From an uncultured Fastidiosipila sp. (lineage in GTDB: Bacteria > Bacillota > Clostridia > Saccharofermentanales > Fastidiosipilaceae), in the NCBI GenBank assembly GCA_947253875.1, contig CAMYAM010000023.1, positions 1-17,213 of the forward strand: 17,213 nucleotides of DNA, written 5' to 3'. How positions within the stretch are numbered: position 1 is the stretch's first letter; each line of letters begins with the position of its first letter. The position numbers were made by a program, and so were the translations under genes. The notes beneath the pieces are model-generated. The model did not search any database. It saw only the letters and a program-made list of their open reading frames with translations, and was not told the origin of the DNA. Positions 1 to 7,901 of this stretch are shown here, one piece after another.

Positions 1-40
1 AGATTTTCATTTTTCTTATATTTTCTCGACAATACTGTGT

Positions 41-2098
41 TTATTTTTTTGCCATCGCTCCACGAGCATAAATTAATAAGTCTCTCAACTCTGCTGCATT
101 TTCAAATTCCAAAGCAGCTGCAGCTTGACGCATCTCATCTTCTAAACGCTCAATAAGTTTTTGCAAATCAGCATATGACATTTTATCAATTTTAGCCTGC
201 ATACTATCTGAATCTTTACCAATTTCAAGATCTATAGATAAGTCTTCAGTATTAACAATTTCCTCAAATGTATCTAAGGTATTCTTAATTTCTTTCTTAA
301 TAGTCTGAGGAGTGATATTGTGTTCCTTATTATAAGCTTCTTGAATCTCTCTTCTTCTGTTCGTCTCTTGTACAGCAGCAAACATGGAGTCTGTAATTTT
401 GTCACCATACATAATAACTTTACCATTGACGTTACGAGCTGCTCTTCCGATAATCTGAATAAGCGATGTTGTAGATCTTAAGAAACCTTCTTTATCTGCA
501 TCAAGGATTGCAATAAGCGATACTTCAGGTAAGTCAAGCCCCTCACGCAAGAGATTAATTCCTACAATAACATCTATTTTACCGCTACGTAAATTTCTAA
601 GAATTTCTAAACGCTCATCATTTACAACATCCGAATGTAGATATTGAACCTTAATACCATTTTCTTGCAAGAAATCTGTAAAGTCTTCTGCCATTCTCTT
701 AGTTAAAGTCATAATCAAGGCTCGCTCTCCTCGAGCAATTGTAGCTTTAATTTCTCCTAAGAGATCTTCAATCTGTCCAGAAATTGGCCTAATAGAAATT
801 TCTGGATCAACGAGCCCTGTAGGTCTAATAATTTGCTCAACCATCTGACTTGAATGAGCTCTCTCATATTTCCCAGGAGTCGCACTAACATAAATTGCTT
901 GATTAATTTTTGGGAAAAATTCATCTGCAGTTAATGGTCTATTATCATAGGCTGAAGGTAGCCTGAAACCAAAATCCACCAAAGAATTCTTACGACTTCT
1001 ATCTCCTGCAGCCATTCCACCAATCTGAGGAATTGTAACATGTGACTCATCAATCATTAACAAGAAATCATCAGGGAAAAAGTCAATTAAAGTATTTGGC
1101 GGATCTCCAGCTTTTCTTTCACTAAAGTGTCTAGAATAGTTTTCTATACCTTTGACAAATCCAGTCTCCTCTAACATTTCAATATCATAACGAGTTCTTT
1201 GCTCTAACCTATATGCCTCAACAATTTTACCTTCATCTCTTAGCTCTGTAAGTCTGTCTTCCAATTCAGCCTCAATACGCTTAATTGCTTTCTGTGTTGT
1301 TGCTTCTGTGGTAGCATAGTGACTTGCTGGTGTAATAGATTCATAATGTCTCGCCAATAGCACTTTATTACTTAATCTATCCATTTCTAACATTTGGTCA
1401 ATCTCATCACCAAAGAAAGAAACTCTTAAGAAAGTGTTTTCGTAGTTAACTGGGTGAATGTCTACTGTATCTCCTTTTACTCTAAAAGTACCACGGAGCA
1501 GCTCATAATCATTACGTGAATATTGTAGTCTTACTAATTCTGCAATAAGCTCATCCCTATCAATTCGCATTCCCGAACGTAAATGCAACATAAGTTCGCT
1601 ATAATCCTCTGGATTACCCAAACCATATATACAGGATACTGAAGCGACTACAATAACGTCTCTACGTTCGAGCAAAGAAGCTGTTGCTGAATGTCGCATT
1701 CTATCTATCTCGTCATTGATGGATGAATCTTTTTCTATATAAGTGTCAGTTCCTGGGATATAAGCTTCTGGTTGATAATAATCGTAGTAACTGACGAAAT
1801 ACTCTACTGCATTGTTCGGGAAAAATGTTCTAAACTCTTCTGTCAATTGTCCTGCTAAAGTCTTATTCTGTGCAATTACTAGAGTAGGTTTTTGCACACG
1901 TTCAATTACATTAGCCATGGTAAAAGTCTTACCAGAGCCAGTAACTCCCATAAGGGTTTGCTCGTGGTCTCCTCTATTAATCCCCTCAACCAAACGGTTA
2001 ATTGCTTCTGGCTGATCACCTGTTGGTTTAAACTCTGAGTTCAAAACAAATTTATTATTTTGATAATCTTTACTGTAAAAATCTTTTTTCTTTGACAA
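41..2098 (-). CDS. uvrB: UvrABC excinuclease subunit B (UvrB)
   Basis: UvrB is the damage-verifying helicase of nucleotide excision repair. It is loaded onto DNA by UvrA and recruits UvrC for dual incision. The 685-residue length is normal for the family. Visible motifs are Walker A GVTGSGKT (51-58), the Tyr-rich beta-hairpin that inserts between strands (about 101-125, YYDYYQPEAYIPGTDTY), the DESH Walker B (350-353), SATPG (405-409), helicase motif VI QIIGRAARN (548-556) and a C-terminal UVR domain (about 644-678) that binds UvrC. The start is TTG (2096-2098). No nearby in-frame ATG exists, and AGGAG at 2110-2114 lies 11 nt upstream, a slightly long spacing. A minus-strand ATG at 8-10 could open the next gene, plausibly uvrA, but too little is present to say. 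Confidence 0.98.
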   Translation of the reverse strand: MSKKKDFYSKDYQNNKFVLNSEFKPTGDQPEAINRLVEGINRGDHEQTLMGVTGSGKTFTMANVIERVQKPTLVIAQNKTLAGQLTEEFRTFFPNNAVEYFVSYYDYYQPEAYIPGTDTYIEKDSSINDEIDRMRHSATASLLERRDVIVVASVSCIYGLGNPEDYSELMLHLRSGMRIDRDELIAELVRLQYSRNDYELLRGTFRVKGDTVDIHPVNYENTFLRVSFFGDEIDQMLEMDRLSNKVLLARHYESITPASHYATTEATTQKAIKRIEAELEDRLTELRDEGKIVEAYRLEQRTRYDIEMLEETGFVKGIENYSRHFSERKAGDPPNTLIDFFPDDFLLMIDESHVTIPQIGGMAAGDRSRKNSLVDFGFRLPSAYDNRPLTADEFFPKINQAIYVSATPGKYERAHSSQMVEQIIRPTGLVDPEISIRPISGQIEDLLGEIKATIARGERALIMTLTKRMAEDFTDFLQENGIKVQYLHSDVVNDERLEILRNLRSGKIDVIVGINLLREGLDLPEVSLIAILDADKEGFLRSTTSLIQIIGRAARNVNGKVIMYGDKITDSMFAAVQETNRRREIQEAYNKEHNITPQTIKKEIKNTLDTFEEIVNTEDLSIDLEIGKDSDSMQAKIDKMSYADLQKLIERLEDEMRQAAAALEFENAAELRDLLIYARGAMAKK

Positions 2099-2221
2099 AA
2101 TATCTTTCTCTCCTGAGTTAAATCTTTAAGCAAGAACTATTTTAATTCCTAAATTCATCTTATTTCTAAATCTACTTATCTTAAAAGATGTCCAAATCTA
2201 GCTTTAATAATCACTGATATC

Positions 2222-2250
2222 ATTATAGTATAATCAAAATAATAATATGA
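2222..2250 (-). promoter_or_regulatory. Possible uvrB promoter
   Basis: On the minus strand a perfect TATAAT -10 lies at 2222-2227, about 120 nt before the uvrB TTG start. No good -35 hexamer is seen at 16-18 nt, so this rests on the -10 and location alone. A plus-strand TATAAT at 2229-2234 overlaps it and would face the mgsA fragment, also without a clear -35. I saw no Gram-positive LexA box (CGAAC-N4-GTTCG type) here. Confidence 0.35.
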
Positions 2251-2297
2251 AAGATTAGAGTTAATACCATTCTATCTAATTAGAAATAAATAGTTAT

Positions 2298-2588
2298 ATG
2301 AGTGGTCCTGTTGGCAGTGATCAACAAATTGGAGTTGATATTGCAGAAGGATATATTGATATCTTAATATTCTTCTGGGATCCAATAGAAATGCAACCAC
2401 ATGATCCTGATATCAAAACACTACAACGTTTAGCTGTCTTACATGATTGTGTTATTGCAGCTAATAGGACTACCGCTGATTTTGTCTTCAGCTCTCCATA
2501 CCTTAACCAACGTTACGAAAGAAAAGCTATTGATGTTGGTGCTAACCTTCGCCGTAGAGCTGATGAATTTTCACATGTAGATGATTAG
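2298..2588 (+). pseudogene. mgsA: Methylglyoxal synthase, 5'-truncated remnant
   Basis: Methylglyoxal synthase converts dihydroxyacetone phosphate to methylglyoxal plus phosphate, a glycolytic bypass. The 96 residues match the family from its mid-protein SGP-x-G-x-DQQIG motif to a natural C-terminus, with FFWDP (about 26-30), QPHDPD and the NRTTADF segment. By E. coli numbering the catalytic Asp71, His98 and Asp101 are kept. About 60 N-terminal residues are missing, including the His19/Asp20 region and the phosphate-binding ATGTTG loop. The reading frame is closed by TAA at 2277-2279. The DNA upstream is very AT-rich without a ribosome binding site, and no frame of 2100-2297 encodes the lost half. 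It is the only plus-strand gene and is convergent with the histidine kinase. No internal stop or frameshift is seen in what remains, so the loss may be recent, or the fragment may still be expressed. Confidence 0.85.
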
Positions 2589-2619
2589 TTTATCTAGGTA
2601 AATTTAGTCCCAGTTATCT

Positions 2620-3792
2620 TTAATATTCTACTTTATAGTACCTTACAGTAAAATTGGTCTCTCGAGCTTTGCTGTGTAAAAATATCCTGGCATTATTTGC
2701 TTCAGCTATCATTTTGCAGATATTCAGACCTAGACCATAGCTTGAATCTGCTGAGGATATTTTATAGAATCTTTCGAAAATCTTATCTTTAGCATAAGCA
2801 GGTATCTCTTCAGACTCATTGACTACTGCTACCTCCAGATATGTTGGACTATCTTTGGCTATAATCTGCACTTTAGGCCCAGTTGAATTTTCTAAGGCAT
2901 TTTTAACCAAATTAATGTAAAGCTCTTTTTCCCATTTAGGATCTCCAGTATAAGTTGTATTACCTACATTTATATCGATATCTATATTTCTTGCTTTGCT
3001 AATAGGAGCTAAAAGTGTTTTAACTTCACTCAGCAATTTCTCAAGCTTAATTTCTTCATTCTTAAACTCAACTGTACCGGATTCAAGTGCAGCAATATTC
3101 AAAAGCATGAGGACCAAATTTGTAATTGCAGCTATTTCAGTTTGTAAGTAATCTATTAGTTCATTTTTTGCACTTTTACCTATCTCTGGGTCTTTAAGAT
3201 TATCAATAATTAATTGCATAGAAGTGATAGGGGTTTTAATCTGATGCGATATATCTTCTAGAGTCTTCTTAAGAAATCTTTGGCTGGTCTTAGCATTTTC
3301 TGCCTCTTCTCTCAGTTTTACTGTCAGCTTATATAGTTCATTCTCGAGTATGGCAAAATCTTCTTCCTTAGTACTTAGTCTAATGTCATAAATACCTTGG
3401 TTTATCTTTTCCATCTGTGTAATAAAACGTTGAATTTGTTTTTTCTGACTTATAGAGATAAAAATAAGATATAGCCCAAGTAATGTTGTTACTCCTACAA
3501 CAAAGAGAATCATAATTATCTTAGCTTGTTCTCTTGAATTACTAAAATCTAATATACCATCAGATCCAACTATCCCATATTCACTTAAATCTATTTTCTC
3601 TTGGGTATTTGCAGCTTTTATTAGTTGACCAATATTTACATCTGGATTTGTCTTTTTGACTTCACTAAGAACTTTGTGCATAGCTTGGTTGGCTTCGTCC
3701 TGGAAGCTGAACTTTATCTCTCTTACAGTAAAAATTGAGAGAACTAGTATTAAGACAACTATTAATAATGCTAAAACTTTATTATTCCTCAT
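2620..3792 (-). CDS. Two-component sensor histidine kinase
   Basis: Membrane sensor kinase that would phosphorylate the response regulator encoded just upstream. Order: TM1 (about 6-23), an extracytoplasmic segment of about 68 residues (24-91), TM2 (about 91-114), a HAMP-like linker, a HisKA dimerisation domain with SHQIKTP (His183 as phospho-acceptor), and HATPase_c with N-box NLVKNALEN (294-302, Asn298), F-box IFERFYK (338-344) and G2 box GLGLNI (353-358). The expected G1 box D-x-G-x-G is not recognisable; the aligned stretch reads VVNESEEIP (323-331). The ATG start overlaps the 3' end of the regulator gene by 11 nt, so translation is likely coupled. The architecture resembles kinases paired with antimicrobial-peptide ABC transporters (VncS-like). 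The loop is too long for a true intramembrane-sensing BceS kinase. Ligand unknown. Confidence 0.93.
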   Translation of the reverse strand: MRNNKVLALLIVVLILVLSIFTVREIKFSFQDEANQAMHKVLSEVKKTNPDVNIGQLIKAANTQEKIDLSEYGIVGSDGILDFSNSREQAKIIMILFVVGVTTLLGLYLIFISISQKKQIQRFITQMEKINQGIYDIRLSTKEEDFAILENELYKLTVKLREEAENAKTSQRFLKKTLEDISHQIKTPITSMQLIIDNLKDPEIGKSAKNELIDYLQTEIAAITNLVLMLLNIAALESGTVEFKNEEIKLEKLLSEVKTLLAPISKARNIDIDINVGNTTYTGDPKWEKELYINLVKNALENSTGPKVQIIAKDSPTYLEVAVVNESEEIPAYAKDKIFERFYKISSADSSYGLGLNICKMIAEANNARIFLHSKARETNFTVRYYKVEY

Positions 3793-4414
3793 TTAATACA
3801 TAACCTACATGTTTAATTGTTTTTAATTCTTTTAAATCCAGCTTATTTCTCAATCGACTTATAGTAACTGACAAAGTATTATCATTGACAAATTCTTCGT
3901 CTGCTTCCCATAATTCTAGTAAGCGAGTTCTTTCCAAAACTTTATTTTTATTTTTTATAAAAATCTCAAGCAACTGATACTCTCGTATAGATAAGTCCAC
4001 AGGTATAGCATCTTGCAAAACTACATGCTCTTTAGTATTAATCGTAATATTTTTGAAACTTAAAGAATCTGGTAAAACTTTCCTAATCCTGGCGTTTAAC
4101 TCTCCCAAGGTAAAAGGTTTAGTTATGTAGTCATCAGCGCCCATATCAAGAGCTTTTACTATAGTCTCCTCTTCATCGTTGGCGGTAAGGAAAATTATAG
4201 GTATATCTTTGTACTCTTTAAATATTTCGTATAATTCTAGTCCTGAACCATCACCTAAAGATATATCTATTAGGGCTAAATCATACTTTGAAACATTAAA
4301 GTTAGCAGCCTGAGCAAAGGAGCTCAAACTGCTAACTTCATAATTCTTGCCAAGATTTAACTCCAGGCTTTTTATTATTAACTTTTGATCTTCTACAATT
4401 AGTATCTTTCTCAT
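3782..4414 (-). CDS. OmpR-family response regulator (BceR/VncR-like)
   Basis: DNA-binding response regulator, 210 residues from the ATG at 4412-4414. The receiver domain (1 to about 115) has the acidic pair Glu8-Asp9, phospho-acceptor Asp50 (in LIDISLGDGSG), Thr77 (FLTAND) and Lys99 (TKPF). The C-terminal winged helix (about 120-209) includes NDNTLSVTISRLRNKL, a recognition-helix pattern typical of BceR/VncR-type regulators. The frame is open further upstream, with an ATG at 4433-4435 and a TTG at 4448-4450 inside the permease gene. I chose 4414 because MRKILIVEDQ is the family's usual N-terminus; the ribosome binding site is weak in every case. It is flanked by the permease (7-nt gap) and the kinase (11-nt overlap). 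It probably controls the ABC transporter operon itself. Confidence 0.95.
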   Translation of the reverse strand: MRKILIVEDQKLIIKSLELNLGKNYEVSSLSSFAQAANFNVSKYDLALIDISLGDGSGLELYEIFKEYKDIPIIFLTANDEEETIVKALDMGADDYITKPFTLGELNARIRKVLPDSLSFKNITINTKEHVVLQDAIPVDLSIREYQLLEIFIKNKNKVLERTRLLELWEADEEFVNDNTLSVTISRLRNKLDLKELKTIKHVGYVLNEE

Positions 4415-4421
4415 ATTTTTA

Positions 4422-7040
4422 TTATATATTCTCATTTCTAATTGTTGCAATTATATTCTGAGATTTAATCTTACCTACGGAGTAATTCATGATCAAGAAT
4501 ATGATAATGAAGGTTATTAGTATGCTTATTATAACGGCAAGCCACGGTACGCGGTAGCTCATAGCCTCTATGCTACTTTTCATTCCAATGAATATTATAT
4601 AGTTTGAAGCAAGACCTATAGAGATTCCCCAGAACAAGGCTTTTATACCAAGTATCAAGCTTTCATAGAAGCTCATTAAGTTCAGTTGTTTACTGCTCAT
4701 TCCCAGAGAGATTAAAGATGCAAACTCGGTTTGTCTTGAGTAAACATTACTGCTAATTGCATTAAACACATTAGTCAATGCTATTAAAGTCATCACTATC
4801 ATGAATCCATAAGCAAATATCTGAATGAGCAGGAGCAAGTTGTTAATCATCTTTTCTCTTGCACCTATATTATCAATTCTATAATCATTAATATTATTTT
4901 CACTTAAGAAATTATTTATATTATCAAAGGTTTGCTCATTATTGTCTGTGTCAATCGCAAATGTATAGTAAGAGTATTCTACATTATCCCCGAGACTTCC
5001 TTTTCTAGTATATATATCTATTGTAGAACCTTTAGTATATGCATCTATACCTGGAATTAATTTATCAACTTTATGTAGTTCTATCTCCTTCTCAGAAATT
5101 AAATTCGGATTAGTATTCTGAGCAATTTTCACTTTGCTCTCTGCCAGTTGATCAAGCATTAGTATTTTATTATCTTCCGTTTTATATTGCGCTCTATTAG
5201 TGAAGACAAAATTAACATTTTTACTAAGCTCATTCTCTTCTAACAATTTATCAAAACTCTCAGAATTGACTTCATGAACTTTAACATTTACATTTGTATC
5301 AATTCTTATCCCAATTCTTTTTTTGAAATCTTCATTTAAATATTTGCTACTAATTACCCAATCTGAAATTTCATATATGGCATATTTTTCGTTTTCCAGA
5401 ACATCATTAATTATTCGTTTTGTTACATCTAGATCCTCTTGATAAAGTTTCTTTTCATCAAGTTCGGGATCGGTTTTATGTGCTCCAGCATAGTGAGACA
5501 AGTTATAATTTGTCTCTCCTTCAAAAGTATTCACCCCGTAAATAATTGAACTAACAAAGTAATTTATAACTATAAAGACTGCCACACTTAACGACAAGGA
5601 TATTACTGTAGCTCTATATTTTTTCTTGTTTCTTTTTATATTTTTCTTGGCAATTGAACCACTCACGCCTAGAAGTTTATCAGTTAATTTTGAAGTTTTT
5701 ACTTTCTTAGCATTTAGCTTTACATCTTTTACAGAACGAATAGCTTCTATAGGACTTAGTTTAATTGATCTTCTAGCAATTAGTATTGTAGATAAATAAA
5801 TTGTTATTACTGTTAAGACTAAGGTTATAGCTATAGCTTGCCAAGATAATACAAATGCAAAACTCACATCAGCAGCTTCAGCTCCTAGAGCATCCATTGT
5901 CAAGACATCTACTACCTTTGAGAGTATAAATGATGCTATTATTCCAAGTAGTACACCTAATCCGAAGCCCATCCCTCCTAGTACAAAACCTTCAAATAAA
6001 ATATTCTTTTTAACTTGTTTATCTGTCGCACCTAAGCTCTTAAGTATTCCATATTGCTTAGTTTTTTCTACTATCAAGATAGAGAAACTATTTTTAATAA
6101 TAGATATTGAACTTATTATAATAATTCCTAAAACTACAGAAGCTATAATAACTATTGATCTGTATTGATTAAATTTCAAACCAGACCCTGAAATTGCTAG
6201 TAAGTCATTATTTCTTTCTAAGAATAAAGAAGGCTCTAAGGATGCATTTTTGTATGTGTTTTTTATATGTGCATCAATATTTTGGGGATCTTTTAAGCTA
6301 TATAAAAGCTCTGTACTGCGTACCATATCACCTAATTCAGGTGAATCTATAGTGAACGCACTGTAACCTGGTTCAGAAAAAGACTCTGTCATAGTATTTG
6401 GTCTTTGAATGATACCTACAATCTTGAACGTCTTAGTTTTTACGTCTTCAATATGTTCTGTCTCATTATAAACACGTTTCAATTGTATCTGTTCTAATAG
6501 CTCTAATTTTTTAAGATCTTGAGTGTCTATCTGGCTTAGGTCTTCCTGAGATAATCTTCTATTTCCTAAGTCTAAGTTAATAGTTTTGCCTGGTTTTAAT
6601 TCTTCTAAATCATCTTTGTAGTTATTGATTAATTCTTTCGACAAAACGATCTCATTAGAATTTTCTGGAAGTCTACCACTGATTAATTTCAAATTATTAT
6701 CAGCTAATCCAGCTTTACTTGTAGCTATTACCCTTATATACGGCATATATTCATTTTTGGAATTAATCTTTGAGTATCCTAGAATTTTGTTAACTAGCAG
6801 CTCATCTACATCGACATTAGCTTCCAATTTATCTTGATATTCTTCCCCCAATATGTTCACTAAATGATACTTACCGCTCATATCTTTAACTATATCTTCT
6901 ACTGTTTTTCTAACAGAAAAAAGCATGGTCAAAACTGTGAACATCAAAGCTACTGATAAGCAAATTCCTATTATAGTTGCTACTGATTTTTTCTTATTCA
7001 ATCTAATATTTTTAATTGTTAATTCATTTAATAATTTCAT
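4422..7040 (-). CDS. ABC transporter permease with two FtsX/MacB-type lobes
   Basis: Membrane component of an export or peptide-sensing ABC system, 872 residues. Two similar halves are visible. The first has TM1 (about 20-42), a large extracytoplasmic domain (about 43-294), and three TMs (about 295-317, 353-373, 400-422), with the FtsX signature segment EKTKQYGILKSLGAT (325-339). The second has a TM at 478-500, an outer domain at 501-734, and TMs at about 735-757, 795-817 and 833-853, with RQTEFASLISLGMS (769-782). This 8-TM duplicated plan resembles MacB/Vex-type permeases rather than BceB (10 TM, one large loop). I moved the start from an upstream ATG (7059-7061) to the ATG at 7038-7040, because the AGGTGG ribosome binding site lies between them. 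The ATPase gene is 57 nt upstream in the same operon. Confidence 0.93.
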   Translation of the reverse strand: MKLLNELTIKNIRLNKKKSVATIIGICLSVALMFTVLTMLFSVRKTVEDIVKDMSGKYHLVNILGEEYQDKLEANVDVDELLVNKILGYSKINSKNEYMPYIRVIATSKAGLADNNLKLISGRLPENSNEIVLSKELINNYKDDLEELKPGKTINLDLGNRRLSQEDLSQIDTQDLKKLELLEQIQLKRVYNETEHIEDVKTKTFKIVGIIQRPNTMTESFSEPGYSAFTIDSPELGDMVRSTELLYSLKDPQNIDAHIKNTYKNASLEPSLFLERNNDLLAISGSGLKFNQYRSIVIIASVVLGIIIISSISIIKNSFSILIVEKTKQYGILKSLGATDKQVKKNILFEGFVLGGMGFGLGVLLGIIASFILSKVVDVLTMDALGAEAADVSFAFVLSWQAIAITLVLTVITIYLSTILIARRSIKLSPIEAIRSVKDVKLNAKKVKTSKLTDKLLGVSGSIAKKNIKRNKKKYRATVISLSLSVAVFIVINYFVSSIIYGVNTFEGETNYNLSHYAGAHKTDPELDEKKLYQEDLDVTKRIINDVLENEKYAIYEISDWVISSKYLNEDFKKRIGIRIDTNVNVKVHEVNSESFDKLLEENELSKNVNFVFTNRAQYKTEDNKILMLDQLAESKVKIAQNTNPNLISEKEIELHKVDKLIPGIDAYTKGSTIDIYTRKGSLGDNVEYSYYTFAIDTDNNEQTFDNINNFLSENNINDYRIDNIGAREKMINNLLLLIQIFAYGFMIVMTLIALTNVFNAISSNVYSRQTEFASLISLGMSSKQLNLMSFYESLILGIKALFWGISIGLASNYIIFIGMKSSIEAMSYRVPWLAVIISILITFIIIFLIMNYSVGKIKSQNIIATIRNENI

Positions 7041-7044
7041 AAAT

Positions 7045-7050
7045 CCACCT
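7045..7050 (-). promoter_or_regulatory. Ribosome binding site of the ABC permease
   Basis: AGGTGG on the minus strand lies 4 nt before the ATG at 7038-7040. It falls inside the coding sequence if the upstream ATG at 7061 were used. It therefore decides the start in favour of 7040. Confidence 0.7.
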
Positions 7051-7097
7051 AGAATTTTCAATATTATTTAATTATCTAATCTTTTAAAACACTATAA

Positions 7098-7775
7098 CTA
7101 TTTTCTAAAATCAGATTTAATTTGCCCGTCTTCAATTTCAATAATTCTATCGGCAACATTGGCTACCTCAAGGTTATGTGTTATTAAAATTATTGTTTGC
7201 TTATACACTTTATTGTATTGTTTTAGCAAATTAACTATCTCTTCACTTGCTTGACTATCTAAGTTACCTGTTGGTTCATCTGCTAATAAAATACTTGGTC
7301 TATTAATTAAAGCTCTACCTATGGAAGTTCTTTGTTGCTCACCACCTGAAAGCTGGTTAGGCAAATGATTTCTTCTTTCTGATAGACCCAAAATCCTCAA
7401 AATTTCATTCATATCTTCTTTTGCTACTTTTTGACCGTCTAATCTTTTTGATATACTAATATTCTCTTCTACCGTCAATGTTGGAATTAAATTATAAAAT
7501 TGATATACCAACCCTACTTGTCTACGTCTATATACAGCTAACTGATCACTGGATAAATTAGAAATATTCTGACCATCAACAATAATTTCTCCGCTATCGG
7601 CTCTATCTACACCACCTAACAAATGTAGTAAAGTAGATTTACCAGATCCTGACGCACCTACTATTGCCAGAAACTCTCCTTTCTCGACGGAGAAACTAAT
7701 ATTATTACATGCTTTAACTGCATTCTCATTCTTACCATATGTTTTATTCAAATTCTTAACTGATAAAATTTCCAT
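7098..7775 (-). CDS. ABC transporter ATP-binding protein (MacB/LolD/BceA type)
   Basis: Cytoplasmic ATPase that powers the permease encoded downstream. The 225-residue length is normal for the LolD/MacB/BceA subfamily. Motifs: Walker A GASGSGKST (40-48), Q-loop VYQFYNLIP with Gln92, ABC signature LSGGEQQR (142-149), Walker B ILLADEP (162-168), D-loop and switch His200 (ILITHN). VYQFYNLIP followed by a T-x-EN segment is characteristic of this export/peptide subfamily. It is the first gene of the unit ATPase > permease > regulator > kinase. The ATG has a good AAAGAGGT ribosome binding site. Related modules serve in resistance to cell-wall-active peptides such as bacitracin or host defence peptides; the substrate here cannot be read from sequence. 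Confidence 0.96.
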   Translation of the reverse strand: MEILSVKNLNKTYGKNENAVKACNNISFSVEKGEFLAIVGASGSGKSTLLHLLGGVDRADSGEIIVDGQNISNLSSDQLAVYRRRQVGLVYQFYNLIPTLTVEENISISKRLDGQKVAKEDMNEILRILGLSERRNHLPNQLSGGEQQRTSIGRALINRPSILLADEPTGNLDSQASEEIVNLLKQYNKVYKQTIILITHNLEVANVADRIIEIEDGQIKSDFRK

Positions 7776-7797
7776 TGCAATACCTCTTTTTTATTTA

Positions 7798-7840
7798 CTA
7801 TTTATATGGCTATTCTAGCAAGTCAAACTTACAGCAAAGT
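7798..7840 (-). promoter_or_regulatory. Probable promoter region of the ABC/two-component operon
   Basis: This lies between the ansA terminator and the ATPase gene. Two overlapping readings exist on the minus strand. One is an extended -10 (TGC then TAGAAT, 7812-7820) with no clear -35. The other is a TTGACT (7821-7826) followed by TATAAA after only 14 nt. A small dyad AAGT-CAA-ACTT sits at 7820-7830, exactly where a regulator could act, but it is short. The promoter is likely somewhere here; the exact elements are uncertain. Confidence 0.4.
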
Positions 7841-7846
7841 GACAAG

Positions 7847-7876
7847 AAAAAATCTCTTCTATTTTGAAGAGATTTT
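7847..7876 (-). terminator. Rho-independent terminator of ansA
   Basis: A perfect 11-bp inverted repeat (7849-7859 with 7866-7876, loop 6 nt) follows the ansA stop codon by about 25 nt. Read on the minus strand it ends in a run of six T. It separates ansA from the ABC operon promoter. Confidence 0.88.
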
Positions 7877-7901
7877 CTAAATAAAATCTTAATGATTAGC
7901 A

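Noticed and set aside
2099..2297. Missing N-terminal half of mgsA in another frame (simple frameshift)
   Set aside because: No frame encodes an ATGTTG-like loop or the N-terminal HD segment; the stretch is AT-rich with many stops, so it is a deletion and not a frameshift.
2099..2297. LexA/SOS box upstream of uvrB
   Set aside because: No CGAAC-N4-GTTCG or close variant was found on reading the region.
4422..7775. Calling the transporter BceAB
   Set aside because: The permease has duplicated 4-TM lobes with two outer domains, unlike the 10-TM single-loop BceB.
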